Below the pieces are notes generated by a model. It saw nothing but the letters and a program-made list of their open reading frames with translations, was not told where the DNA came from and did no database searches. A stretch of 56,262 bases of DNA from Variovorax sp. Root318D1 (GTDB lineage: Bacteria; Pseudomonadota; Gammaproteobacteria; Burkholderiales; Burkholderiaceae_C). The stretch spans positions 1 to 56,262 of the forward strand of contig NZ_LMCQ01000008.1 of the NCBI RefSeq assembly GCF_001424835.1, given 5' to 3'. Both the position numbers and the translations under genes were made by a program. Of this stretch, positions 1 to 8,182 are shown piece by piece (the stretch's first letter is position 1; every line of letters begins with the position of its first letter).

Positions 1-1
1 T

Positions 2-181
2 GCCACGCACTTCAAGCGCCACAGCCAGGCGGGCATGGTGATGGTGAACCTGCCCACGGCGGGGGTGGACTACCACGTGCCCTTTGGCGGGCGCAAGGGG
101 TCGAGCTACGGGCCGCGCGAGCAGGGCAAGTATGCGCAGGAGTTCTTCACCACGGTGAAGACGGCGTATACGCTGGCTTGA
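2..181 (+). CDS. Aldehyde dehydrogenase family protein, C-terminal fragment
   Basis: Only the last 59 residues are present; the gene starts outside the window. The fragment contains VPFGGRKGSSYGPREQG and ends in the FFTTVKTAYTLA tail. This is the usual C-terminus of NAD(P)-dependent aldehyde dehydrogenases, where the FGG-K-S loop closes the oligomerisation and catalytic domain. The spacing resembles the 2,5-dioxovalerate (alpha-ketoglutarate semialdehyde) dehydrogenase branch, but the fragment is too short to fix the substrate. The 120 bases between it and xth show no clear terminator. Confidence 0.75.
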   Translation, partial: ATHFKRHSQAGMVMVNLPTAGVDYHVPFGGRKGSSYGPREQGKYAQEFFTTVKTAYTLA

Positions 182-301
182 GGCGTATCGCGACGGGGAG
201 AGCGATCTCCTGCGGGCCTGGAGCGGGTGTAACCAGGTTTTTCGAATGCTTTTGCTAAGCTGGCGACCCTTCGCGGCCGATCGCCATCACTTTGCATCTT
301 C

Positions 302-1087
302 ATGAAAATAGCCACTTGGAACGTCAACTCCCTCACTGCACGCCTGCAGCATGTGCTCGACTGGCTGATCGCCAATCCGGTCGATGTGCTGTGCCTGCAG
401 GAGCTCAAGATGAGCGACGACAAGTTCCCCCTCGACGTGCTCAAGTCCGCCGGTTACGAGGCGGCCGTGTTCGGCCAGAAAACCTATAACGGCGTGGCCA
501 TCCTGAGCCTCGCGCCAATGCATGACGTGGCCAGGAACATTGGCGGCTTTACCGACGACCAGTCGCGCGTGATTGCAGCCACCATCGAAACTCCGTCGGG
601 TCCGCTGCGGGTCGTGAATGGCTACTTCGTCAACGGCCAGGCGCCCGGTACCGAGAAGTTCGAATACAAGATGGGTTGGCTGCGCGCCTTGCGCGAATGG
701 CTGCGCGCTGAAATGGCGGCTCATCCGAACCTGGTTCTGCTGGGCGACTTCAACATCACGCCGGAAGACCGCGACAGTTTCGACCCGATCGGCCTGAAGG
801 AGACGATTCATCACACGACCGAGGAGCGCGAGCATTTCAAGGCGCTGCTCCAGCTCGGCCTGGCGGACAGTTTTCGCCTCTTCGAGCAGCCAGAGAAAAG
901 CTATTCGTGGTGGGACTACCGGATGCTCGGCTACCAGAAGAACCGCGGCCTGCGGATCGATCACATCCTGGTGAGCGAGCCCCTGGTGCCGCGCGCCAGG
1001 GGTTGCATCATTGACCGCGTGCCGCGCAAGTGGGAAAAACCAAGTGACCACGCCCCCGTGGTGCTGGAACTCGACCAAGGCGCCTGA
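302..1087 (+). CDS. xth: Exodeoxyribonuclease III (AP endonuclease)
   Basis: 261 residues, close to the usual ~268 of ExoIII. It is a Mg-dependent AP endonuclease and 3'-5' exonuclease/3'-phosphatase of base-excision repair, acting in the cytoplasm. Visible motifs are the N-terminal KIATWNVNSL, the metal-binding Glu in LCLQELKM, the catalytic GDFNITPEDRDSFD, the LRIDHIL segment and the terminal SDHAPVVLEL with the catalytic Asp-His. The ATG at 302 is chosen because MKIATWNVNSL is the family start. The stop overlaps the next start by one base (TGATG), so the lipoprotein gene is probably translationally coupled. Confidence 0.95.
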   Translation: MKIATWNVNSLTARLQHVLDWLIANPVDVLCLQELKMSDDKFPLDVLKSAGYEAAVFGQKTYNGVAILSLAPMHDVARNIGGFTDDQSRVIAATIETPSGPLRVVNGYFVNGQAPGTEKFEYKMGWLRALREWLRAEMAAHPNLVLLGDFNITPEDRDSFDPIGLKETIHHTTEEREHFKALLQLGLADSFRLFEQPEKSYSWWDYRMLGYQKNRGLRIDHILVSEPLVPRARGCIIDRVPRKWEKPSDHAPVVLELDQGA

Positions 1088-1602
1088 TGACCATGAACAT
1101 ACGCACACTCGCAACCCTTGCAGCCGCACTGGCGCTCGCCGCCTGTTCGGCGCTCAAACCGGCGGACAAGGCCGGCGACGGCAAGCCGGGCCCTTCTTCT
1201 GCACCCGACGAGGTGGCCAGCCCCAAAGCCGATGTCCCTAGCGTTCGCCTGATCACCGCGCAGACTCCCGTCGTGCGGGCCTATCGCAAGACGGGGGCTC
1301 GCCAGATCTACAACGCCTATCCGCAGCGCATCTACAAGGGGAAGATTCCTCCGCTTGTCTACGCGGTGGTGGTGGTCGAGACCGATCTGGACGCCAACGG
1401 CAACGTGAAGAACGTGACGTTCAGCCGCGTGCCGAGCCATGCACCCGAGGTGCCGCCCAAGATTGCGGAACTCATCAAGGCGGCCTCGCCGCTGCCGAGC
1501 CCCGGGCGCCTAGGCGGGCATACGTACGTCGACACGTGGCTCTGGGACAAGAGCGGGAACTTCCAGCTCGATTCGCTGACGCTGGGGCAGCGAAGCCGGT
1601 AA
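1087..1602 (+). CDS. Lipoprotein with TonB C-terminal-like domain
   Basis: 171 residues. The N-terminus is a lipoprotein signal peptide with lipobox LALAAC (Cys20), so the mature protein should be lipid-anchored. After a charged, Pro-rich linker (about 21-60), residues ~75-150 contain YAVVVVETDLDANGNVKNVTF...PLPSP, which resembles the C-terminal fold of energy transducer TonB. The TonB N-terminal membrane anchor and long Pro/Lys linker are missing, so it is unlikely to transduce energy itself. It overlaps the xth stop by one base. Function is not known; the TonB-like call rests on pattern similarity only. Confidence 0.7.
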   Translation: MTMNIRTLATLAAALALAACSALKPADKAGDGKPGPSSAPDEVASPKADVPSVRLITAQTPVVRAYRKTGARQIYNAYPQRIYKGKIPPLVYAVVVVETDLDANGNVKNVTFSRVPSHAPEVPPKIAELIKAASPLPSPGRLGGHTYVDTWLWDKSGNFQLDSLTLGQRSR

Positions 1603-1608
1603 CTAGGT

Positions 1609-1627
1609 TCGCCCCCAGTCTTCGCGC
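1609..1627 (+). repeat. Short copy of a dispersed intergenic repeat
   Basis: TCGCCCCCAGTCTTCGCGC here matches 11809-11827 at 18 of 19 bases (T versus G at one position). It lies between the convergent lipoprotein and ntrC genes, followed by a small palindrome CTTCGCGCGAAG at 1620-1631. It looks like the truncated edge of the larger repeat at 11809-11899. Confidence 0.5.
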
Positions 1628-1634
1628 GAAGGCT

Positions 1635-3164
1635 TTACTCGATCCCCAGTTCCTGGATCTTCCGGGTGATGGTGTTGCGGCCGATGCCCAGCTTCTGGGC
1701 GGCTTCGATGCGGCGGCCGCGGGTGTTGGCGAGGGCGGTGAGGATCAGGCGCGATTCGAAGCGGCGGGAGAGCACGTCCCAGACGTCGGTGCGGCCGGCT
1801 GCGAGCAGCGCTTGAGCTTCGATCTCGAGTCCGCTTTCCCAGCTGCTTGCGCCGACGAGGCCTTCGGCGGGCTCTGAAAGGGCTGCTGCCGGCGCCGTTT
1901 CGCGCTCGGGGCTCATTGGTGAAAGCTGCGGGGCGGGTTGCGCGGTCGTGGCGACACCGGCTGCCTCCGGGGCTTGAACTTGCGTTCCGCCTGCCGCGGC
2001 CATGACTTCGGGCGGCAGGTCCTTGGCTTCGATGAGTTGGGCCGGGGCCATCACGGTCAGCCAGTGGCAGATGTTCTCCAGCTGGCGCACGTTGCCCGGG
2101 AAGCCGAAGGCGGCGAGCTTGGCCAATGCGGCGTCGGAGATGCGCTTGGGTTCGACGCCGAGCTGGCGCGCGCTCACCTGCAGGAAGTGGCGCGTGAGAG
2201 CGGGCACGTCCTCGCCGCGCTCGCGCAGGGCCGGCAGCCGCAGGCGGATCACGTTGAGGCGGTGGAACAGGTCTTCGCGGAAGCCGCCGAGCTTGACGCG
2301 CTGCTCCAGGTCCTGGTGCGTGGCCGCGATGACGCGCACGTTGGCCTTGACCGAGTTGTGGCCGCCCACGCGATAGAAATGGCCGTCGCTCAGCACGCGC
2401 AGCAAGCGCGTCTGCAGGTCGAACGGCATGTCGCCGATTTCGTCGAGAAAGAGCGTGCCGCCCTCGGCCTGTTCGAAGCGGCCGCGCCGCATCGTTTGCG
2501 CTCCGGTGAAGGCGCCGCGCTCGTGGCCGAACAGTTCGCTCTCCAGAAGGTCCTTGGGAATGGCCGCGGTGTTGATGGCCACGAAGGGGCCGTTGGCGCG
2601 CGGCGAATGCTTGTGCAGCGCGCGGGCCACCAGTTCCTTGCCCGAGCCCGATTCGCCGGTGATGAGCACCGTGACGTTGCTTTGCGAAAGGCGGCCGATG
2701 GCGCGGAACACGTCCTGCATGGCCGGTGCCTGGCCGAGCATTTCGGGCGCGGCGACCATGCGCTCCTCGGCCACTTCCTCGCGCTGGCTTTCGTCGACCG
2801 CGCGGCGGATGAGCTCGACCGCTCGCGGCAGGTCGAAAGGCTTGGGCAGGTATTCGAAGGCGCCGCCCTGGAATGCCGACACGGCGCTGTCGAGGTCGGA
2901 GAACGCCGTCATGATGATGACCGGCAGTCCGGGGTGCTTGGCCTTGATCTTGTCGAGCAGGTCGAGCCCGGAGCCGCCGGGCATGCGGATGTCGCTCACC
3001 AGGACCTGCGGGCCCTGCTGCTCGTCGTCTTCGGCGAGTTCGAGCGCGGCCAACACCTCGCGCGTGTTGGTGAAACTGCGCGTGGGCAAGTCTTCGCGCA
3101 GCAAGGCCTTCTCCAGCACGAAGCGGATCGATTGGTCGTCATCAACTATCCAGATCGGCTTCAT
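1635..3164 (-). CDS. ntrC: Nitrogen regulation response regulator NtrC (NR(I))
   Basis: 509 residues. It is a sigma-54 activator of nitrogen-starvation genes. The receiver domain (1-~125) has the acidic pocket IVDDD and phospho-acceptor Asp58 in VSDIRMPGGSG. The AAA+ domain (~150-390) has Walker A GESGSGKELVARAL, the sigma-54-contacting GAFTGA loop and FLDEIGDMP. A low-complexity linker (~395-460) leads to a Fis-type HTH (IEAAQKLGIGRNTITRKIQELGIE) at the very end. The frame is open further upstream, but MKPIWIVDDD is the family start and lies 23 bases after the ntrB stop. The loop before Asp58 is a few residues longer than in enterobacterial NtrC (Asp54). Confidence 0.96.
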   Translation of the reverse strand: MKPIWIVDDDQSIRFVLEKALLREDLPTRSFTNTREVLAALELAEDDEQQGPQVLVSDIRMPGGSGLDLLDKIKAKHPGLPVIIMTAFSDLDSAVSAFQGGAFEYLPKPFDLPRAVELIRRAVDESQREEVAEERMVAAPEMLGQAPAMQDVFRAIGRLSQSNVTVLITGESGSGKELVARALHKHSPRANGPFVAINTAAIPKDLLESELFGHERGAFTGAQTMRRGRFEQAEGGTLFLDEIGDMPFDLQTRLLRVLSDGHFYRVGGHNSVKANVRVIAATHQDLEQRVKLGGFREDLFHRLNVIRLRLPALRERGEDVPALTRHFLQVSARQLGVEPKRISDAALAKLAAFGFPGNVRQLENICHWLTVMAPAQLIEAKDLPPEVMAAAGGTQVQAPEAAGVATTAQPAPQLSPMSPERETAPAAALSEPAEGLVGASSWESGLEIEAQALLAAGRTDVWDVLSRRFESRLILTALANTRGRRIEAAQKLGIGRNTITRKIQELGIE

Positions 3165-3187
3165 GCATCTCCTTGTTGCCGTGGCTG

Positions 3188-4267
3188 CTAGGGCAGCGGT
3201 ATCAATATCTTGAAATCGGTCCGGCCCGGGACGCTGTCGCACTCGATCACGCCGTGATGCTGTTGCACAAAGGTTTGTGCGAGCGTCAATCCAAGCCCTG
3301 TCCCGCCTTCCCGGCCCGATACGAGCGGATAGAAGATGCGGTCCTTGATCGTGTCCGGCACACCCGGTCCATTGTCGATGACATGCAATTCCAGTGCCAA
3401 TCGATACCACTGCTTGTTGAATATCACTTGCCGGGCGATTCGCGTCCGGAAAGTGATCTGGGCATCGCCGGCGGCGCGGCGCTCCGCCAGGGCCTGCGCG
3501 GCGTTGTGCACGATGTTGAGCGTGGCCTGGATGAGTTGCTCGCGGTCGCCGCGAAACTCGGGAATCGACGGGTCGAAGTCGCGCTCGATGTGCAGGTCGC
3601 GCGGAAACTCCGCAAGGATGACGGAGCGCACGCGCTCGCACACTTCGTGGATGTTCACGTCGCCCACCACGTGCGGCCTGCGATGCGGCGCCAGCAGGCG
3701 GTCGACCAGCGTCTGCAGCCGATCGGCTTCATGGATGATGACTTGCGTGTACTCGATGAGGTCGCGCGACTCGACCTCCATCTGCAGCAACTGCGCCGCG
3801 CCGCGAATACCGCCCAGCGGGTTCTTGATTTCGTGCGCGAGGTTGCGGATGAGTTCCTTGTTGGCCTGCGCCTGATCGAGCAAGCGTTCTTCGCGGTCCT
3901 GGCGCACCTGCTGTTCGAGCGGCGACATCTCGATGATGAGTTCGCCCGTCTTGTCGCCCTGTGCGAGCGTGACCTGCACCGGCATCAGTTCGTGGTTGAC
4001 CCGGCGCAGAAACGCCTCGTAGCGCAGCGTGGCGAAGTCGTTGCTGCGCGCGCCATCGATGGCGGTGCGCAGCACGTGCGGCTCGTGAAAGCAGGCTCCG
4101 AACTGCGAGCCTTCGAGCGTTCGGCGCGACGTGCCCAGCGCGTCTTCGAGCGCCGCGTTGGCAAATAGCACCGAGCCATTGGTGCTGACCACCGCAATCA
4201 GCGTCGACAGCAGGTCGAAGGACTGGAAGCGCAGGCCGGCGCCAGTCGCCTTCTTCCCGAACACCAT
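3188..4267 (-). CDS. ntrB: Nitrogen sensor histidine kinase/phosphatase NtrB (NR(II))
   Basis: 359 residues, cytoplasmic, with no membrane segment. A PAS domain (~15-115) precedes the HisKA motif NLAHEIKNPLGG with phospho-accepting His145. The C-terminal ATPase has the N box (NIVHNAAQAL), DNGPGV and GREGGTGLGL glycine boxes. In the family, NtrB phosphorylates NtrC under nitrogen limitation and dephosphorylates it when bound to PII. It starts only 3 bases after the stop of the small secreted protein gene, so the three genes (hypothetical, ntrB, ntrC) should form one operon downstream of glnA. Confidence 0.95.
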   Translation of the reverse strand: MVFGKKATGAGLRFQSFDLLSTLIAVVSTNGSVLFANAALEDALGTSRRTLEGSQFGACFHEPHVLRTAIDGARSNDFATLRYEAFLRRVNHELMPVQVTLAQGDKTGELIIEMSPLEQQVRQDREERLLDQAQANKELIRNLAHEIKNPLGGIRGAAQLLQMEVESRDLIEYTQVIIHEADRLQTLVDRLLAPHRRPHVVGDVNIHEVCERVRSVILAEFPRDLHIERDFDPSIPEFRGDREQLIQATLNIVHNAAQALAERRAAGDAQITFRTRIARQVIFNKQWYRLALELHVIDNGPGVPDTIKDRIFYPLVSGREGGTGLGLTLAQTFVQQHHGVIECDSVPGRTDFKILIPLP

Positions 4268-4270
4268 GGC

Positions 4271-4774
4271 TTACTGCCGGGCCGGCAGGCGGCCGAGTTC
4301 GCGGCGGATACCGGCGATGTCGCTCTCGTTGCGCGCCAGTTCGGCTTTCATTCCAGCCACGCGATCGAGGTACTTCTGGTAGTTGCGGCCTTCGCTGCCC
4401 TGCTTTTCGGGCTCGCCGTTGTTGTATTCCTTCTGCAGCTCCGCCTGGCGGGCTTCGGCCTTCTTGAGCTCAGCCTCGAGCACGGAGCGGGCTTCGCCGT
4501 CGCGGGCGCGCTGGTCGACGCCCTCGACACGCGGGCTGCCGGCCGGCGCCCGGGTGGCGGCCGGCGCGGAACCGCTGCTCGCGGACCCGCCGCCCGAAGG
4601 CTTGGTGCCCTGCACGACGGTGACGTTGCCGCCTTCCAGGACCTTGCAGCCTTTTTGCTGCGCCACGGTCGCGTTGTTGGTGTACTCATTGCCGCAGCGC
4701 CATACGCGCTCCTGGGAGAGCGCGGGCAAGGCTGCGAGCGATGCGGCCAGAAAAATCAGTGAGGCAATCTTCAT
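4271..4774 (-). CDS. Small secreted coiled-coil protein, DUF4124-like, between glnA and ntrB
   Basis: 167 residues. A signal peptide (MKIASLIFLAASLAALPALSQ) is followed by VWRCGNEYTNN, a short Cys-containing segment like those opening DUF4124 proteins. Then comes a Gly/Ser/Ala-rich linker (~58-85) and a charged helical C-terminus (~90-165, RSVLEAELKKAEARQAELQ) likely to form a coiled coil. It is probably periplasmic. Function is unknown. Its position as first gene of the ntrBC transcription unit suggests co-expression with nitrogen control, but nothing in the protein explains a sensory role. Confidence 0.75.
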   Translation of the reverse strand: MKIASLIFLAASLAALPALSQERVWRCGNEYTNNATVAQQKGCKVLEGGNVTVVQGTKPSGGGSASSGSAPAATRAPAGSPRVEGVDQRARDGEARSVLEAELKKAEARQAELQKEYNNGEPEKQGSEGRNYQKYLDRVAGMKAELARNESDIAGIRRELGRLPARQ

Positions 4775-4854
4775 GAATATCAGTGGTGGCGCGACAAACG
4801 GCCATTTTCCTGCAATTCGACTCTGCCGGTGACAAGATGTTCCAGCCCAACAAA

Positions 4855-4878
4855 AAAGGACGGCCGAGGCCGTCCTTT
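4855..4878 (-). terminator. Rho-independent terminator of glnA
   Basis: Perfect 11-bp stem AAAGGACGGCC / GGCCGTCCTTT. Read on the minus strand it is followed by a T run, 30 bases after the glnA stop. It separates glnA from the ntrBC unit. Confidence 0.9.
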
Positions 4879-4908
4879 CTGTCTTGATTCCCCCTCAGGG
4901 GTTCGCCC

Positions 4909-6324
4909 TTACAGCGAATAGTACATGTCGAATTCCACGGGGTGGGTCGCCATGCGGAAGCGCGTGACTTCCTGCATCTTCAGGTCGATGTACGCGTCGA
5001 TGTAGGCATCGGTGAACACGCCGCCCTTGGTCAGGAACGCACGGTCCTTGTCGAGGTATTCCAGAGCCTGGTCGAGGCTGTGGCACACGGTCGGGATCAG
5101 CGCGTCTTCTTCCGGCGGCAGGTGGTACAGGTCCTTGCTGGCGGCTTCGCCCGGATGGATCTTGTTTTCCACGCCGTCGAGACCGGCCATCAGCAATGCA
5201 GCAAAGCCGAGGTACGGGTTCATCAGCGGATCGGGGAAACGCGCTTCGACGCGGCGGCCCTTCGGGTTGGCCACGAACGGGATGCGGATCGAGGCCGAGC
5301 GGTTCTTGGCCGAGTAGGCCAGCTTCACCGGGGCTTCGAAGCCGGGCACCAGGCGCTTGTAGCTGTTGGTGCCGGGGTTCGTGATGGCGTTCAGGGCACG
5401 GGCGTGCTTGATGATGCCGCCGATGTAGTGCAGCGCGAAGTCCGACAGGCCCGCATAGCCGTCGCCAGCGAACAGGTTCTTGCCGTCTTTCCAGACCGAC
5501 TGGTGCACGTGCATGCCGGAGCCGTTGTCGCCAACGATGGGCTTGGGCATGAAGGTGGCAGTCTTGCCGTAGGCGTGGGCCACGTTGTGGATCACGTACT
5601 TCTGCAGCTGGACCCAGTCGGCGCGCTGGACCAGCGTGCTGAACTTGGTGCCGAGTTCCATCTGGCCGGCGTTGGCCACTTCATGGTGATGCACTTCGAC
5701 CGGGATGCCGAGCGATTCGAGCACCAGGCACATTTCCGAGCGCATGTCCTGGAAGCTGTCGACCGGGGGAACCGGGAAATAGCCGCCCTTGACTGCGGGA
5801 CGGTGGCCCGTGTTGCCGTGCTCGTATTCCTTGTCGGTGTTCCACGAGGCTTCTTCGGAGTCGATCTTGACGAAGCAGCCCGACATGTCGTTCTTCCAGC
5901 GAACGCCGTCGAACACGAAGAATTCGGGCTCCGGTCCGAAGTAGGCGGTGTCGCCCAGGCCCGAAGCCTTCATGTACGCCTCAGCGCGCTTGGCGAGCGA
6001 ACGCGGATCGCGCTCGTAGGCCTTGCCGTCGGCGGGATCGATCACGTCGCAGGTCAGGATCAGCGTCGTTTCTTCGAAGAAGGGATCGATGTTGGCGGTG
6101 TTGGGGTCGGGCATGAGCTGCATGTCCGAGGCTTCGATTCCCTTCCAGCCAGCGATAGACGAGCCGTCGAAAGCATGGCCCGAGGTGAATTTGTCTTCAT
6201 CGAAAGCCGAGACGGGCACGGTCACGTGCTGCTCTTTGCCGCGGGTGTCGGTGAAGCGGAAGTCGATGAACTTGACCTCGTTTTCCTTGACGAGCTTGAG
6301 TACATCGGCGACGGTCTTTGCCAT
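4909..6324 (-). CDS. glnA: Glutamine synthetase type I
   Basis: 471 residues, the usual length of dodecameric GSI-beta. It makes glutamine from glutamate, ammonium and ATP. Visible are the N-terminal [15 protein letters not shown], the beta-Grasp FDGSSIAGW, the metal/ATP site [55 protein letters not shown] and the adenylylation loop [10 protein letters not shown], whose Tyr is the GlnE target. An in-frame upstream extension exists, but MAKTVADVL is preceded by a good ribosome site (GGAG) and lies downstream of the predicted sigma-54 promoter. It is monocistronic, ending in its own terminator. Confidence 0.97.
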   Translation of the reverse strand: MAKTVADVLKLVKENEVKFIDFRFTDTRGKEQHVTVPVSAFDEDKFTSGHAFDGSSIAGWKGIEASDMQLMPDPNTANIDPFFEETTLILTCDVIDPADGKAYERDPRSLAKRAEAYMKASGLGDTAYFGPEPEFFVFDGVRWKNDMSGCFVKIDSEEASWNTDKEYEHGNTGHRPAVKGGYFPVPPVDSFQDMRSEMCLVLESLGIPVEVHHHEVANAGQMELGTKFSTLVQRADWVQLQKYVIHNVAHAYGKTATFMPKPIVGDNGSGMHVHQSVWKDGKNLFAGDGYAGLSDFALHYIGGIIKHARALNAITNPGTNSYKRLVPGFEAPVKLAYSAKNRSASIRIPFVANPKGRRVEARFPDPLMNPYLGFAALLMAGLDGVENKIHPGEAASKDLYHLPPEEDALIPTVCHSLDQALEYLDKDRAFLTKGGVFTDAYIDAYIDLKMQEVTRFRMATHPVEFDMYYSL

Positions 6325-6334
6325 CAGTTTCTCC

Positions 6335-6349
6335 TGAGTTGGATGGTGG
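6335..6349 (-). promoter_or_regulatory. 15-base leader element shared with ggt
   Basis: On the minus strand this reads CCACCATCCAACTCA and sits directly 5' of the glnA Shine-Dalgarno, 10 bases before the ATG. The identical 15-mer lies at 13699-13713 in front of ggt. Function unknown; it could be chance or a common RNA-level control site. Confidence 0.35.
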
Positions 6350-6371
6350 TTAGGAATACAGGGACGAGGGA

Positions 6372-6387
6372 TGCAGTTTCTGTGCCA
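6372..6387 (-). promoter_or_regulatory. Sigma-54 (-24/-12) promoter of glnA
   Basis: The minus strand reads TGGCAC-AGAAA-CTGCA, matching the consensus TGGCAC-N5-TTGCA at 10 of 11 defined positions, with correct GG-to-GC spacing. The predicted start is near 6361, giving a leader of about 37 bases before the glnA ATG. Confidence 0.85.
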
Positions 6388-6446
6388 TTGTCGCCTCTCG
6401 GGAAGAGGCCCCGACGCGCGCCGCAAACCCCAAAAGGAGGCGACAA

Positions 6447-6463
6447 ATCACTAATTTGGTGCA
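6447..6463. promoter_or_regulatory. NtrC-type enhancer site upstream of glnA
   Basis: The minus strand reads TGCACC-N5-AGTGAT. The left half matches the NtrC half-site TGCACC exactly and the right half (GGTGCA expected) only partly. Its centre lies about 94 bases upstream of the predicted start, a normal enhancer distance. Confidence 0.6.
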
Positions 6464-6470
6464 TTGAAAT

Positions 6471-7271
6471 TCAGCGCACCAGTTCCGGGCCAAGGCTTGC
6501 ATCATAGGCGTGCAGGCCCTCGATCAACTGCGCATACGCGGCTTCCAGGCGGACGGGGTCGCCCTTGACGCCGAGTTCGATGTGGCGGCCGTACTCGGGA
6601 TGATCGACGCTGGGCAGGCTGAACACCTTGATGCCGGCGTGGGCTGCTTCGATCGCCTGCATCAGCGGCGTGAGCGTTGCTTCCATGGCGCCAAAGACGA
6701 TGACCGATTTTTCGGCCGACTGGCCGTTGGTGAATATGTCGGCATAGCGGCTGTCGAGCACCGATTCGATCATCGGCCAGGCCATGACGGGAAAGCCGGG
6801 CACGAAATGGACGTGATCGACGCTGAAGCCCGGAATCTTGTTGTAGGGGTTCCGGATGATCGTCGCGCCCTTCGGGAACACGCCCATGTTGAGGCGGTGG
6901 ATGTTGTCCGGCCGGTCGGGCTCGTAGGCAATGCCCTGCTCGCGCGCGGTGCCCTGCATGCGCTCGCGGATCAGCAATTCAGCCTCGGGGTGCAGTTCGA
7001 GCGGCACGCGCAGGGCCGCGGCGGCGCATTGGCGGGTGTGATCGTCCGGCGTGGCGCCGATGCCGCCGGTCGAAAAAACGATGTCGCCCGAGGCAAAGGC
7101 CCGGCCAAGGGCGGCCGTGATGCGCGTGGGCTCGTCGCCGACATATTCGGCCCAGCCGAGCTGCAAGCCGCGGGCGGCGAGCAGCTCGATGACCTTGGGC
7201 ATGTGCTTGTCGGCACGCTTGCCCGAGAGAATTTCATCGCCGACGACGATCAGTCCGAATGCGCGGGTCAT
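6471..7271 (-). CDS. Competence/damage-inducible CinA-type molybdopterin-binding domain protein
   Basis: 266 residues. The N-terminal MoCF/MogA-like domain has FGLIVVGDEILSGKRADKH and STGGIGATPDDHT, the typical molybdopterin-binding loops of the CinA N-terminal family. The nicotinamide-nucleotide amidase domain of full-length CinA is absent. ATG at 7271 is chosen because MTRAFGLIVVGDEI is the domain start; it overlaps the upstream EI24 gene by 4 bases (ATGA), so the two are coupled. Biochemical function is not established for this stand-alone form; pyrophosphatase or cofactor binding are guesses. Confidence 0.85.
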   Translation of the reverse strand: MTRAFGLIVVGDEILSGKRADKHMPKVIELLAARGLQLGWAEYVGDEPTRITAALGRAFASGDIVFSTGGIGATPDDHTRQCAAAALRVPLELHPEAELLIRERMQGTAREQGIAYEPDRPDNIHRLNMGVFPKGATIIRNPYNKIPGFSVDHVHFVPGFPVMAWPMIESVLDSRYADIFTNGQSAEKSVIVFGAMEATLTPLMQAIEAAHAGIKVFSLPSVDHPEYGRHIELGVKGDPVRLEAAYAQLIEGLHAYDASLGPELVR

Positions 7272-8143
7272 GGGGATTTCCACTGTGAAAGAACGGCTTG
7301 GTCGGCCTCCAGGGCTGGCGCGCCTTCGGTCGGAGCGGCGGCGGCTCCACGCTGCGCACGCAACTGGGCCAGAGCATCGAGGCAGTAGTGGCCGAACCAA
7401 AGCGCCGAAAAGGCAAATACCAGCGTATAGATCCAGATGGCGAGGGGCACCAGCACGAAGAAGGCGGCGGCAAACAAAAGGCCCGAGGCCCAGACGATGC
7501 TGGGCGCTGCACCCAGGTACCCGCACAGCACGCCAATGCACAAGAGCGGCAGCCGATGCCCACGCAGGAGAGTGGCCCGCTCTTCAGGGCTCGCGTGTTC
7601 GGCGAGCGCATCGAAGCTCATGACACGGTAGGTGAGCCAGCCCCAGATCAGCGGCGGCAGCACCAGCACGAGCGGAGGAATGAGCCACAGCGGCATGGAG
7701 ACCACGAGCGCCACCAGCGCCAGCATGGTCACACCAAGAGAGCGCACCGCGCTGCCGAAGAAGGAGGCGCCCTTCTTGCGCTCGAGCGTGGGAAAGCGGC
7801 GGTGCGCCACAAGTGCCGTGAGCGGCGGCGCCATGAGGCTTGCAACGATCAGGAGGGAAACCACCACGATCAACGGCGTGGCGGCCACCACGACCACCAG
7901 CGGCGCCAGCACGGCCGTCGCGTCGCCGGAAAAAAGGCGCCCGATCCAGCCCCAGAAGCTCGACAGCAAGGGCCACGCGTCGAGCGCTTCCCGGGTCCAT
8001 GCCACGGTGGTGTCCCAGAAGAAATAGCCGAATCCTGCGGCCAGCAGCAGCATCAGCCCCAGGGGCAGCAGCGACAGCACAATCACGCGCGGCAGCATGC
8101 AATAGGCGACCGCGCGCCAGAAGGAGTCGAGGAGCAGACGCAT
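7268..8143 (-). CDS. EI24 (CysZ/etoposide-induced 2.4-like) integral membrane protein
   Basis: 291 residues with four or more strongly hydrophobic segments, near residues 20-45, 80-110, 140-165 and 215-250. The layout and the N-terminal FWRAVAYCMLPRVI segment fit the EI24/CysZ superfamily. CysZ itself is a sulfate permease, but these betaproteobacterial members are longer and uncharacterised, so no substrate is assigned. It lies 39 bases downstream of the sterol desaturase-like gene and overlaps the molybdopterin-binding gene by 4 bases. Confidence 0.8.
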   Translation of the reverse strand: MRLLLDSFWRAVAYCMLPRVIVLSLLPLGLMLLLAAGFGYFFWDTTVAWTREALDAWPLLSSFWGWIGRLFSGDATAVLAPLVVVVAATPLIVVVSLLIVASLMAPPLTALVAHRRFPTLERKKGASFFGSAVRSLGVTMLALVALVVSMPLWLIPPLVLVLPPLIWGWLTYRVMSFDALAEHASPEERATLLRGHRLPLLCIGVLCGYLGAAPSIVWASGLLFAAAFFVLVPLAIWIYTLVFAFSALWFGHYCLDALAQLRAQRGAAAAPTEGAPALEADQAVLSQWKSP

Positions 8144-8182
8144 TTGGGTGCGAAGGATAACCGGCTCGGTGTGTTCGGCCGC

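Noticed and set aside
4942..6507. A 521-codon plus-strand frame opposite glnA
   Set aside because: It is antisense to glutamine synthetase, with no recognisable motif, and runs through the glnA promoter region.
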